Below are positions 1 to 7,347 of a stretch of DNA of 64,000 nt, one piece after another. The DNA is taken from NCBI GenBank assembly GCA_040882565.1, contig JBBEAZ010000030.1:20839-84838 (forward strand), written 5' to 3'. A program made the position numbers and the translations under genes. Position 1 is the stretch's first letter. The number at the start of each line of letters is the position of its first letter. Origin of the DNA: CF-162 sp040882565. GTDB taxonomy: Bacteria > Chloroflexota > Dehalococcoidia > SM23-28-2 > RBG-16-64-32. The notes below the pieces were generated by a model. That model did not search any database. It was not told where the DNA came from and saw only the letters and a list, made by a program, of their open reading frames with translations.

Positions 1-271
1 TGTGCTTGCGGGCGTGACTGATGATAGCGTTGCGGGCGATGGTGAAGAGCCAGGTGGTGAAGGCATCGGCGTCTCGCAGGGAGCCGAGCTTCACGTAGGC
101 GCGTTCGAAGACTTCTGAGACGAGGTCCTCGGTCAGGTGGACGTTGCTGACGCGCGCGTAGATGTACGCGAAGACGCGTGGGTAGTAGGCCTCGTAGGTA
201 GCGGCGAAGTCGTCCTGGCAGCGGACAGGCTTGGGCGCGTCGGTCTGGCGCCGGGAGGGCGATTCAAGCAC
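1..271 (-). CDS. ECF-type RNA polymerase sigma factor, N-terminal part (truncated by window edge)
   Basis: The minus strand stays open from a GTG at 271 to the window edge and encodes about 90 residues of sigma region 2. Visible motifs are TEDLVSEVFERAY (region 2.1/2.2) and DAFTTWLFTIARNAI (region 2.3/2.4, core binding and -10 recognition). A stop lies just upstream in frame (299-301) and no ATG occurs between it and the motifs, so GTG 271 is the only reasonable start; there is no clear Shine-Dalgarno sequence. Region 4 and any anti-sigma gene lie outside the window. ECF factors direct polymerase to stress or envelope promoters; the specificity here cannot be told. Confidence 0.8.
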   Translation of the reverse strand, partial: MLESPSRRQTDAPKPVRCQDDFAATYEAYYPRVFAYIYARVSNVHLTEDLVSEVFERAYVKLGSLRDADAFTTWLFTIARNAIISHARKH

Positions 272-522
272 GGATGGTGCGTCCGCTATGACAAATCGCT
301 ACTGGACAGACCAAAACCTCAGGCGCATAATGACACCTGAATTCTATATCGGTATAGATCAAAGTAGTTTTGTGCTTCATACATTGAGGCCGATGCGATG
401 CGGAAGTACGAATTTCTTACGAAATAGACAGAATTCACTTTAAGGATGGGCGAAAAAGGGTGTCAACCCTGTTAGTGACAATAACCCGGTGAATTCTCGG
501 GAGATTGAGGGGTACGGATCCA
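272..522. other. Divergent intergenic region
   Basis: This is an AT-rich stretch between the divergent sigma-factor gene and the winged-helix gene. It holds a short inverted repeat CTATA-TCGG-TATAG at 344-357 and another, ATTTC-TTAC-GAAAT, near 413-426. Either could be an operator, but no clear promoter hexamer pair was found. Confidence 0.3.
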
Positions 523-831
523 GTGACCAAGAAGTGGAACTTCCTGAGCAACTACGGGCTGGTGCTTACCCACCTCTTCCAGAATTCCGAGGCCACACTA
601 CGCGAAATCGCCCGCGGCACCGACCTCACAGAGCGCGCTGTGTACCAGATCGTCCGCGAGCTTGAGGAGAACGGCTTCATCAAGAAGAAGCGCGTTGGGC
701 GCCGTAACACCTACACCGTGAACGAGCAGGCGCTCTTCAGCTTCCCGGTGTACGGCAGTCTCAATATCGCGCAGATGGTCGCGGCCCTGCGCCGCATCAT
801 GGACGACCGGCACGTGCCGGCCCCAGCGTAG
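523..831 (+). CDS. Winged-helix DNA-binding transcriptional regulator
   Basis: A 102-aa protein consisting almost only of a winged helix-turn-helix domain. ATLREIARGTDLTERAVYQI forms the helix-turn-helix, followed by the recognition-helix end VRELEENGFIKKKRVGRRN and the wing YTVNE, as in MarR/ArsR-like regulators. A GTG at 523 with GAGGGG about ten bases upstream is preferred to the TTG at 505. The same domain arrangement is found in the gene near 63.4 kb. There is no effector domain, so it may act as a simple dimeric repressor. The target is unknown; the divergent sigma gene is the nearest candidate. The gene ends four bases from the convergent ArsA-like gene. Confidence 0.7.
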   Translation: MTKKWNFLSNYGLVLTHLFQNSEATLREIARGTDLTERAVYQIVRELEENGFIKKKRVGRRNTYTVNEQALFSFPVYGSLNIAQMVAALRRIMDDRHVPAPA

Positions 832-835
832 CCCC

Positions 836-1966
836 TTACTCGATGATTACGCGGAGCACGCGTCCGTCGTGTGACCACGTGCTGGCCTCGCGCCGGCCGA
901 CGTCATCCGGCAACGGGAAGAAGCGGCGGCGGCCGTTGAGCTGGACGATGATCCCGTCGTCGGCTTGTTCCAGCGTCAGTTCCTCGCGGCTCGCAAACGG
1001 GACGACGACCTGAAGCACGAAATTGCTGCCTTCCCGCGAGAACTCATGCGGCTCGCCGCTGGTAAGGAAACCGGCTGGATCGGCGTCACCGTAGACCTCT
1101 CGAGCAACGTCCAATAGCTGCTCCTCGCCGGTTGGTGGCTCGGCGCGAAGGGCTGATGTGAGAATCTCTGCGCCTGTTGAAGCCCTGATCTGCTCGAGGA
1201 CACCGGCTTCACGCTTGTGAGTAGGCGCGAAGAAGGGATCTGTGACCGCGTCCGGGAGCAGGCGGGTGACAATCACGGCGTCCTTCAGGTAGCCGAATAG
1301 GCTGAACACGCCCGATGCCTCCTGTAGCAGCGCTGGAGCGCTGTCGTCCGGCCCCATGACCAGGCGGACGGAGGCGGTTTCATGGTCGGTGAGCAGGTTG
1401 CGCAGGTTGGCCAGTCGCGTCAGGATCTCGCGGCCGGTATCGAAGACCTCCTCGCCGGCGTTGGCGTAGTCGGCGGCGAAGGCGCGGACGAACGGCTCGA
1501 AGACGCTCTGCGGCCGGGGCGCAAAGAGGCGCTCAAGCCAGCGCGCGGCGGACTCGAGTGCGGCGGGCAAGTCGAGGAACATCTCGAGCGGGGTGCCGTC
1601 GAGGACGACGACGTCGTATCGGTCGGAGGCGACAAGCGCCTGGAGGTCCAGCAGGCGGCCGATGTGGTTGATGCCCGGGAGCGAGGAGAAGTCGTCGGCC
1701 AGCTCCGGGTCCATGTTGCGGAAGTCGAGGAGGTCGGCGAGCCACTCGCGGAACTCGTCATCTTCCGCAGCGCCCTGCGAGACGTCCAGATTCTCACCGA
1801 CGGCCTCGACGGCTGCCGAGACGTGCTTGTCCAGGGCTGGGCCGAGACCGGAGCCAAGGCTGAAGGCTAGCGTTCGACGGCCGGCACGCGCAGTCGCGAC
1901 TGCCGTGGCCGCTGCGAGGGTGCTGACGCCGCTGCCGCCGCGCCCGGAGAAGAGGATGATACGCAT
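836..1966 (-). CDS. ArsA/Get3-family ATPase homologue with degenerate P-loop and C-terminal HSP20-like domain
   Basis: A 376-aa protein with the ArsA/TRC40 layout: an N-terminal SIMIBI NTPase domain (about 1-290) and a C-terminal alpha-crystallin-like domain (about 308-376, FVLQVVVPFASREELTLEQ), as in ArsA_HSP20 proteins. The usual signature GKGGVGKTT reads GRGGSGVST here. The signature lysine is Arg, the invariant P-loop lysine is Val, and the switch I DxAHS segment is replaced by a Gly-rich run. It is therefore probably unable to hydrolyse ATP. In related bacteria such genes often occur with an intact paralogue; none is visible here. Whether it acts as a partner subunit or chaperone is inference. 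Confidence 0.75.
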   Translation of the reverse strand: MRIILFSGRGGSGVSTLAAATAVATARAGRRTLAFSLGSGLGPALDKHVSAAVEAVGENLDVSQGAAEDDEFREWLADLLDFRNMDPELADDFSSLPGINHIGRLLDLQALVASDRYDVVVLDGTPLEMFLDLPAALESAARWLERLFAPRPQSVFEPFVRAFAADYANAGEEVFDTGREILTRLANLRNLLTDHETASVRLVMGPDDSAPALLQEASGVFSLFGYLKDAVIVTRLLPDAVTDPFFAPTHKREAGVLEQIRASTGAEILTSALRAEPPTGEEQLLDVAREVYGDADPAGFLTSGEPHEFSREGSNFVLQVVVPFASREELTLEQADDGIIVQLNGRRRFFPLPDDVGRREASTWSHDGRVLRVIIE

Positions 1967-2003
1967 GGGAAGCGGAACGATGATAGCACGCAGCGTGCGG
2001 CGA

Positions 2004-2032
2004 TTGACTCCGCCGAGGCGCGCGCCTAAGAT
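2004..2032 (+). promoter_or_regulatory. Promoter of the peroxiredoxin-like gene, probably leaderless
   Basis: TTGACT (2004-2009), a 17-bp spacer and TAAGAT (2027-2032). The ATG at 2042 begins nine bases after the -10 box, about where transcription should start, and it has no Shine-Dalgarno sequence. Confidence 0.6.
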
Positions 2033-2041
2033 GCTGACGCG

Positions 2042-2512
2042 ATGCCCGTAGACAGCGAAACGGTACTGGTCGGCGCCGAAGCGCCAGACTTCACGCTCGA
2101 GGCGATCGACGGGACGAAGGTCTCGCTCTCATCGTATCGGGGGCGGCCGGTTGTCCTTGTTTTCCTGCGCGGCTTCCGGTGACCATTCTGCCGTAAGCAT
2201 CTCTCGCAGTTGCGAGACAGGTACTCGGAGTTCCAAGAGCGGAACGCGGAAGTGATAGCGATCGCGCCGGACACGCTGGAGGAAGCGCGCGCTTTTTTCG
2301 AACGCGAGCAGATCCCGTTTCCGTGCCTGCCCGACCAGAAGCGCGACGTGTACCGCATGTACGACGTGAAGAGCGCGATGATCTCGCTGGGCCAGCGGCC
2401 GGGGCTGTTCATCGTCGACAAGGACGGGATCGTGCGCTACGCCCACCTCGGGTTCCAGCAGTGGGAGATCCCGACGGTGGATGAGACGCTGAAGCAGCTC
2501 GACGCGCTGTAG
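2042..2512 (+). CDS. Peroxiredoxin-like (AhpC/TSA) protein with in-frame TGA, candidate selenoprotein
   Basis: The reading frame from ATG 2042 to TAG 2512 is a complete thioredoxin-fold peroxiredoxin-like protein of 156 residues, interrupted only by a TGA at 2180-2182 (codon 47). The flanks read VVLVFLRGFR-TGA-PFCRKHLSQLRDRYSEF, so TGA sits at the peroxidatic cysteine of the usual CPFC motif and gives UPFC. Homology continues to the end (QRPGLFIVDKDGIVRYAHLG). A stem-loop of bacterial SECIS type follows within the coding sequence. Members reduce peroxides or act as thiol oxidoreductases. The alternative is a nonsense mutation, but no other damage is seen. Conventional gene calling would miss the first 56 codons. 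Selenocysteine machinery is not in the window. Confidence 0.75.
2183..2224 (+). promoter_or_regulatory. Candidate bacterial SECIS element
   Basis: Immediately after the in-frame TGA, TCTCGC (2202-2207) pairs perfectly with GCGAGA (2212-2217) around the loop AGTT, which has G at its second position. The loop begins 25 bases after the TGA, within the 16-37 base range known for bacterial SECIS elements read by SelB. Confidence 0.6.
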
Positions 2513-2559
2513 TCCCCGCCAGCGGCACGGCTCCGAGGGACGCCTATGGCCCCCGGCTA

Positions 2560-3564
2560 CTACTCCTGCAGCGCTGCTACCATCTGGGGAATTGTCTTCA
2601 GCTCCTGGCGGCGGCGGAGGAGGAAGTGGTCGGAGTCGTACTCCTCGTAGATGTGGTCGATGTTGTGCTCTTCTAGTTTGGCGTGGAGTTGCCGGGAGCC
2701 GAGGTAGAGGTGGAACTGGTCCCTCGTGCCGCAGTCCACGAAGCGGTAGTGCAGCTTGCGGAGGTTGTCGGCGTAGGGCTCGACCATGTGGACAGGGTCG
2801 TGGGGGAGGAATTTGGCCCAGACCTCCGGGATGAGCTTGCCGGTTCGGACGTCGAAGGGTAGTTCGAAGCCCCGTGGCGCCTCAGGGTTGGGGGCGTAAC
2901 AGGCGGACATCGCGACCATGTTCAGGATGACGTTGAAGGCGTTGTCTTTCGGCTGGTCGTCGTCGATCTGCTTGATGAACCTGGCGACGTCGTAGTCGTA
3001 CTTGGCCATGCCCTGGACGACGGCCGGCACGTCGCCAAGTATGCAGTGCTCGAAGGCGCTGTCGCCCGAGTGGTCGGCGAAGGCTTGGAAGACGTCCGGG
3101 TATAGTGCGGCGAGGGTGAACGAACCGATACCACCGCTCGAGCCACCGATGCAGCCGCGCAGCCCGTTCGTGCGGTAGCGGGAATCGATGAGCGGCACGA
3201 GTTCCTGCACGATGTAGTCCTGGTAGCGGCCGATGGCGGTGGAGTTGACGTATTGGCTGCCGCCGAGGCTGGTGATGCAGTCCGGGAAGACGTAGATGAC
3301 GCCGGGCATGCCGCCCTCGATGAGGTCATCGAGGTCGGAGTCGAACCCGGGGTTGAGGAAGCGGCGGTTCAGGTACATGATGCCGCCACCGGTGAAGCCC
3401 ATGAGTCCGAAGATGACCGGGTACCGCTTATCGGGCGAGTCTTCGTAGCCCGGCGGGAGGTAGACAGGGAAGTGGCGGATGTGGGGGTCGCCGAGCGGGT
3501 TGCCCTTCAGGACTTCGCTCTCGTGGGTGATGTACGTGATGTTGGGGGAAATGGGTCTAAGCAT
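2560..3564 (-). CDS. Putative esterase, alpha/beta hydrolase fold
   Basis: A protein of about 334 residues of the esterase-D/feruloyl-esterase-like group. It has an oxyanion region after YPVIFGLMGFTGGG, the nucleophile elbow CIGGSSGGIGS (catalytic Ser in GxSxG form), a probable acid in RFVDCGTRDQFHLY and a C-terminal His in YEEYDSDHFLLRRR. ATG 3564 is chosen because GGAGG lies five bases upstream; the in-frame ATG at 3576 has none. No signal peptide is evident, so it is probably cytoplasmic. The natural ester is unknown. It is divergent from the S49 peptidase gene. Confidence 0.75.
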   Translation of the reverse strand: MLRPISPNITYITHESEVLKGNPLGDPHIRHFPVYLPPGYEDSPDKRYPVIFGLMGFTGGGIMYLNRRFLNPGFDSDLDDLIEGGMPGVIYVFPDCITSLGGSQYVNSTAIGRYQDYIVQELVPLIDSRYRTNGLRGCIGGSSGGIGSFTLAALYPDVFQAFADHSGDSAFEHCILGDVPAVVQGMAKYDYDVARFIKQIDDDQPKDNAFNVILNMVAMSACYAPNPEAPRGFELPFDVRTGKLIPEVWAKFLPHDPVHMVEPYADNLRKLHYRFVDCGTRDQFHLYLGSRQLHAKLEEHNIDHIYEEYDSDHFLLRRRQELKTIPQMVAALQE

Positions 3565-3642
3565 GCCAACCTCCAATCAATTGCGGGACAACGGGTATAC
3601 TAACGCGTGGCCCACCACATCGCCCTCAGAAGGAGCCCAGGA

Positions 3643-4452
3643 ATGACGACGACAACCCGTGTGATTGACTTGCCGTGGACGCGCCCGCGCGTTGCAGTCC
3701 TCGAGATATCCGGCGCCATCGGCGCGCAGGTGAAGGGCCAGCAGATGGTGCGCACGATCCGCGCTCTGACCAACGACAGCCGGGTTAAGGCCGTCGTCGT
3801 GGAGATCGACTCGCCCGGCGGGTCAGCGTCGGCCTCTGACGCGATCTTTCGGCAGATGCGAAAACTCTCGAAAAAGAAGCCGACGGTGGCGTTCGTCGCC
3901 GGCGCCGGCCTCTCAGGCGGCTACCTGATCGCCTGTGGCACGCGACACATCATCGCGATGCCTACCTCGCTGGTCGGCTCGATCGGCGTGATATTCACGC
4001 GGCCCGTCGTCGAGGAGTTGCTGGCGAAGCTGGGTATACGAATGGAGATGACGCACGAAGGCCGGCTCAAGGGGATGTTCCAGCCCTGGCGCGAGCCTAC
4101 GCCTGAGGAGCAGCAGAAGGTGCAGGCGCTTACGGACGAGCTATACGAATGGTTCGTCAGCTCTGTGGCGACTGCCCGCAACCTCGATGTCGAGAAGGTG
4201 CGGGAGTACGCGACGGGCGAGATGTACTCGGGCGCCAAAGGCAAGGAGATCGGCTTGGTTGACGAGCTAGGCGACTTCGACGATGCGCTCAAGAAGGCGC
4301 GCGAGATGGCTGGCCTGGCTGAGAAGCCACGGCTGCAGTACGTTCGTCCCCGGGTGCAACTTTTGGACCGCGTGATGGGACGCGGCGCGTCGGCGGGGGA
4401 CATCGCGGCAGAGATCGAAGCGCGGATGGTGCCGCGGATTGAGTTTCGCTAG
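3643..4452 (+). CDS. sppA: S49-family serine peptidase (SppA-like)
   Basis: A 269-aa protein with the ClpP/crotonase-like S49 fold. VVVEIDSPGGSASASDAIF is the conserved strand-turn, GAGLSGGYLIACG carries the nucleophile Ser, and SLVGSIGVI plus GRLKGMF carry the general-base Lys. AGAAGGAG stands just upstream of ATG 3643; the GTG at 3607 has no such site. Unlike classical SppA it has no N-terminal membrane anchor, so it may work on the cytoplasmic face or in the cytosol, degrading leftover signal peptides or other membrane peptides. Length matches the short SppA form. Confidence 0.8.
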   Translation: MTTTTRVIDLPWTRPRVAVLEISGAIGAQVKGQQMVRTIRALTNDSRVKAVVVEIDSPGGSASASDAIFRQMRKLSKKKPTVAFVAGAGLSGGYLIACGTRHIIAMPTSLVGSIGVIFTRPVVEELLAKLGIRMEMTHEGRLKGMFQPWREPTPEEQQKVQALTDELYEWFVSSVATARNLDVEKVREYATGEMYSGAKGKEIGLVDELGDFDDALKKAREMAGLAEKPRLQYVRPRVQLLDRVMGRGASAGDIAAEIEARMVPRIEFR

Positions 4453-4455
4453 CGG

Positions 4456-4905
4456 CTAGACGAACTCGGTCTCGACCTGAGAGGAGACGTCGAAGAAATG
4501 CTGGAACGACTGGTTGAAGCGGTAAAAGAGGTCGCGGCGGTAGCCGTCGTTGGAGCGGGCGAGGCCATCCGGGTCTTCGATGTCGAGAGTGTTTAGCGTG
4601 TGGTGGAGGTCGGCGCGGCCGTTCTCGCGGATGTTCTGGATCATCTCTTTCCACTTGGCGTAGGTCTGCTGCATCCAGAAGTCTGTGTTCTCGGCCTCGT
4701 TCTCGTCGACTTCCTTGACGTCGTCTAGCTCGAAGGCTTCAAACGTGAGTTTGTAGTACTTCTGCACGTCCGGGACCTTGATGCCGACGGTGGCATCGCA
4801 GGTGCCGTGGCGCTTGTAGGCCTCGTCGTTGTTGATGATCTGCTTGATGGCGTTGAACCACTCGACGGATGGGAACGTGGCCTTGGTCGTGACTTCCTGT
4901 GTCAT
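4456..4905 (-). CDS. Uncharacterised acidic protein, possibly SCP2-like
   Basis: A 149-aa protein starting at ATG 4905 with AAGGAGA upstream. FPSVEWFNAIKQIINNDEAY and the following beta-rich segment recall the start of sterol-carrier SCP2 domains, but the match is from memory and weak. No membrane segment or signal is present. It lies 31 bases downstream of the 481-aa gene on the same strand and surely shares its transcript. The role is unknown, perhaps binding a hydrophobic ligand for the partner protein. Confidence 0.6.
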   Translation of the reverse strand: MTQEVTTKATFPSVEWFNAIKQIINNDEAYKRHGTCDATVGIKVPDVQKYYKLTFEAFELDDVKEVDENEAENTDFWMQQTYAKWKEMIQNIRENGRADLHHTLNTLDIEDPDGLARSNDGYRRDLFYRFNQSFQHFFDVSSQVETEFV

Positions 4906-4936
4906 TGGGCGTCTCCTTGCTGTTGATGCGAATCCG

Positions 4937-6382
4937 TCAGGCGGCGGCCGTCGCCTCTTCGGTTTCCGGTTGGGGCAGATATTGCTTGATGCTGTGGTGC
5001 ACTTTCTCGCGGCGCTCTCCGAGACCGGCCGCCGCCAGCTGCTCGATGTAGTCGTTGGCCCAACGGACCTTGAAGTAGCGCAGCTTCTGGGCGCCATCGG
5101 CCAGTTGACCGGGTTCGATGCCTCCGCCGAGGAGAATGAGCAGGGCCTCGTGAAGCGGCGTGTCCCGCTGCCATTCGTAGTCCAGGAGGACTTCGTACTT
5201 GTTGAGCACGTGGTTCATCTCTTCGCGGCGGCCGAGGTTGCGCGTGAGGAAGTACTTGAGGTGCTGCGAGCCGTAAGCGCGCTGCCTTGCCACATCCTGG
5301 ATGCAATACGCGAAGATCGTGCGCTCGGCGTCGTTGTGGGACGTGTAGTAGCCGATCTGGAAGAGCATCATCAACTGGCTCGAGGTGAGGATGTGGAGCG
5401 CGGCCGAGACTTCCGTCCAGGCACGGCCGTCGATCAGGGTGCGGTGGAAGTAGCCCGGCGCCTGGACGCCGAGGCCCCCGCCGTTGGAGAGCGCGCGCTT
5501 GCGGAAGACCTCGAACCAGCGGGCGGCATCAAATTCAGCGGTGGAAAGGTAGAGCTTGACCTCGTGATAGCCGTAAGACATCTCGGGGAGCCAGCGACCG
5601 ACGATGTCGCCGGTGACGAGGGCTCGTTCGCTGATGTGCGTGCAGAGCTGGCAGACGGCCTTCTCGACAGCGTTCGGAAGGTCCTCCATGGTCAGCCAGG
5701 GGACGTCCGAAGATGGGCGCCAGCGGCGCTGGATCGCCTCCTCGTAGAGGTCGCCGGCGTTTTCGGACCAGAGCTCAGACTTGTTGAAGATCGAGTAGCC
5801 CATCGAGGGGACGCCGGGGATCGGGTAAGCGCCGCGAGGCATCTCGGTGTGGTAAGGCCAATAGTCGGGGATATCGGAGTAGGAGCCGACGTTGAGCATG
5901 TCGATGGTGAGGCCGCGCTTGCCCGGCTTGACGCGGACGCCCCACTCGGTGGGGACCTTCATCCAGGAGAGGTCCAGCTGCGGAGCGCCGCCCTCGCCGG
6001 AACGCATGGCTTCCTGCTGGGCGATGAACCCTTCGGCCTGCGCAGGGGTGATCCCGGCCTGGATCTGGTTCATGAGCATCGCCGTCGGGGCGCCGAGCGC
6101 GAGGGCACGCTTGATGAGGTCGTCCGGGTAGTTGTGGGCACGCGAGATCTCCAGCAGTTCCGGCGGGATCGTGATCTCGCCGCCGGCGCGGATCTTCTCC
6201 TGCTCGGAGATGAACACCTCGGCGGCTTCAGGGGTCACGCCTGGCATACTCAATTGCTGGGTTACGGCCGCCGGGGGAAAGCCGAGGGCGAGCGCGCGGC
6301 GGACGAGGTCGAGTGGAATCTTGTTATCTTCGGCGACCTTGAGCAGGTCGACCGGTATGTCGATGGCGGTAGCATCTGACAT
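4937..6382 (-). CDS. Uncharacterised protein with duplicated N-terminal helical repeat and ferritin-like helical body
   Basis: A 481-aa soluble protein. Residues about 8-65 and 70-130 are a tandem duplication: IPVDLLKVAEDNKIPLDLV-RRALALGFP and IPPELLEISRAHNYPDDLI-KRALALGAP, each followed by a GVTP/GITPAQAE turn and an FI-xEQE/AQQE helix. The rest is mainly helical with Glu/His-containing helices (MSYGYHEVKLYLSTAEFDAA and RREEMNHVLNKYE) that could form a ferritin-like, perhaps metal-binding, bundle. I do not recognise a described family with certainty. It is first in a two-gene operon with the 149-aa protein, under a good promoter at 6434-6462. Confidence 0.65.
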   Translation of the reverse strand: MSDATAIDIPVDLLKVAEDNKIPLDLVRRALALGFPPAAVTQQLSMPGVTPEAAEVFISEQEKIRAGGEITIPPELLEISRAHNYPDDLIKRALALGAPTAMLMNQIQAGITPAQAEGFIAQQEAMRSGEGGAPQLDLSWMKVPTEWGVRVKPGKRGLTIDMLNVGSYSDIPDYWPYHTEMPRGAYPIPGVPSMGYSIFNKSELWSENAGDLYEEAIQRRWRPSSDVPWLTMEDLPNAVEKAVCQLCTHISERALVTGDIVGRWLPEMSYGYHEVKLYLSTAEFDAARWFEVFRKRALSNGGGLGVQAPGYFHRTLIDGRAWTEVSAALHILTSSQLMMLFQIGYYTSHNDAERTIFAYCIQDVARQRAYGSQHLKYFLTRNLGRREEMNHVLNKYEVLLDYEWQRDTPLHEALLILLGGGIEPGQLADGAQKLRYFKVRWANDYIEQLAAAGLGERREKVHHSIKQYLPQPETEEATAAA

Positions 6383-6433
6383 GGGCGGCTCCTTCTGGTT
6401 CGTGGGACTCCGGCGGGCTGCCAGAGCACTGCC

Positions 6434-6462
6434 ATTTAGCCATAACGCCAGATGCGCGTCAA
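6434..6462 (-). promoter_or_regulatory. Promoter for the 481-aa/149-aa operon
   Basis: On the minus strand TTGACG (6462-6457), a 17-bp spacer and CTAAAT (6439-6434), 51 bases before the start codon at 6382. Confidence 0.5.
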
Positions 6463-6517
6463 GGGGAATTCTAGTGCGCGCTAAGGGAGTGTGATTGCTG
6501 TCACGCGCGCCGCTGCG

Positions 6518-7231
6518 TTAGTACATCCCGGCGCGGCCGCGGCGCGGTTGGGAGTAGGGACGCTTAGGCACGAGCGGGCGCAAGAGGAACATGATCCCGA
6601 AGCCGGTGATGAACCCGCCGACATGTGCCCAAACGGCGACGCCTTCGGAGACTTCAGACGTCCCGATGGATGCGAAGCCGGCAAAGAGTTGCATCGCGAA
6701 CCAGAGAACGATGAGAACGAAGGCGGGTGCGGGGAACGGGATGAAGAAGAAAAACGGTAGGAGCACAGCGACCGTCGCCCTGGGGTAGAGCACGAGGTAA
6801 GCGCCGAGGACGCCGGCGATCGCACCGCTGGCGCCGATCATCGGCACGCCGGAACTTGTGTCTGTGGCAACCTGGAGCGCGGCGGCTCCGGCAGCGCAGG
6901 CGAAGTAGAACAGCACGTAGCCGATGTGGCCGAGCGCATCCTCCACGTTGTCGCCGAAGACCCAAAGGAAGAGCATGTTGCCGGCGAGATGCAGCCAGCC
7001 GCCGTGGATGAAGGCAGCCGTGGCGATTGTCGCCGGTTCCTCGAGGCCGCTCGGGTCACGCACCCACAGATCGATGTCGCGAGGAACGATGCCCCAGTCC
7101 AGGAAGAACGAGTTGACGTCGACGGTGGATAGCGTGAGTTCGTAGATGAAGACGGCGACGCTGATCGCCATGAAGGCGACGTTGATGTAGGGGGTTCGGC
7201 GCGCCCGTACGGAGTCGAGGACGGGGATCAT
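6518..7231 (-). CDS. Rhomboid-family intramembrane serine protease
   Basis: A 237-aa protein with six predicted membrane helices. Family signatures are HGGWLHLAGNMLFLWVFG in the second helix, GASGAIAGVLGAY with the nucleophile Ser, and AHVGGFITGFG with the catalytic His. Rhomboids cleave other membrane proteins within the bilayer. The C-terminus is short and basic (RRGRAG). The gene is flanked by the unrelated 481-aa gene and the divergent LuxR-HTH gene, so the substrate cannot be guessed. Confidence 0.9.
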   Translation of the reverse strand: MIPVLDSVRARRTPYINVAFMAISVAVFIYELTLSTVDVNSFFLDWGIVPRDIDLWVRDPSGLEEPATIATAAFIHGGWLHLAGNMLFLWVFGDNVEDALGHIGYVLFYFACAAGAAALQVATDTSSGVPMIGASGAIAGVLGAYLVLYPRATVAVLLPFFFFIPFPAPAFVLIVLWFAMQLFAGFASIGTSEVSEGVAVWAHVGGFITGFGIMFLLRPLVPKRPYSQPRRGRAGMY

Positions 7232-7347
7232 GCGGACTCAGTTTAGCGCAGGGCCCTCGAGCCCTTGCCCTCCTCCACTCCGTATGGCAGGGGAGCGCGT
7301 CATGGGGGCATGTAATTCCACGCTGCGTCTGCTAACCTGCCTTCGCG

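Noticed and set aside
2560..3564. Phage or plasmid origin for the accessory genes of 0-9 kb
   Set aside because: No integrase, transposase, replication gene, tRNA target or att-like repeat was seen, and base use is like the rest.
4829..6379. A 516-codon plus-strand frame opposite the 481-aa gene
   Set aside because: The minus-strand protein has an internal duplication, a promoter and a good start; the plus frame is Val/Asp/Leu-biased antisense.
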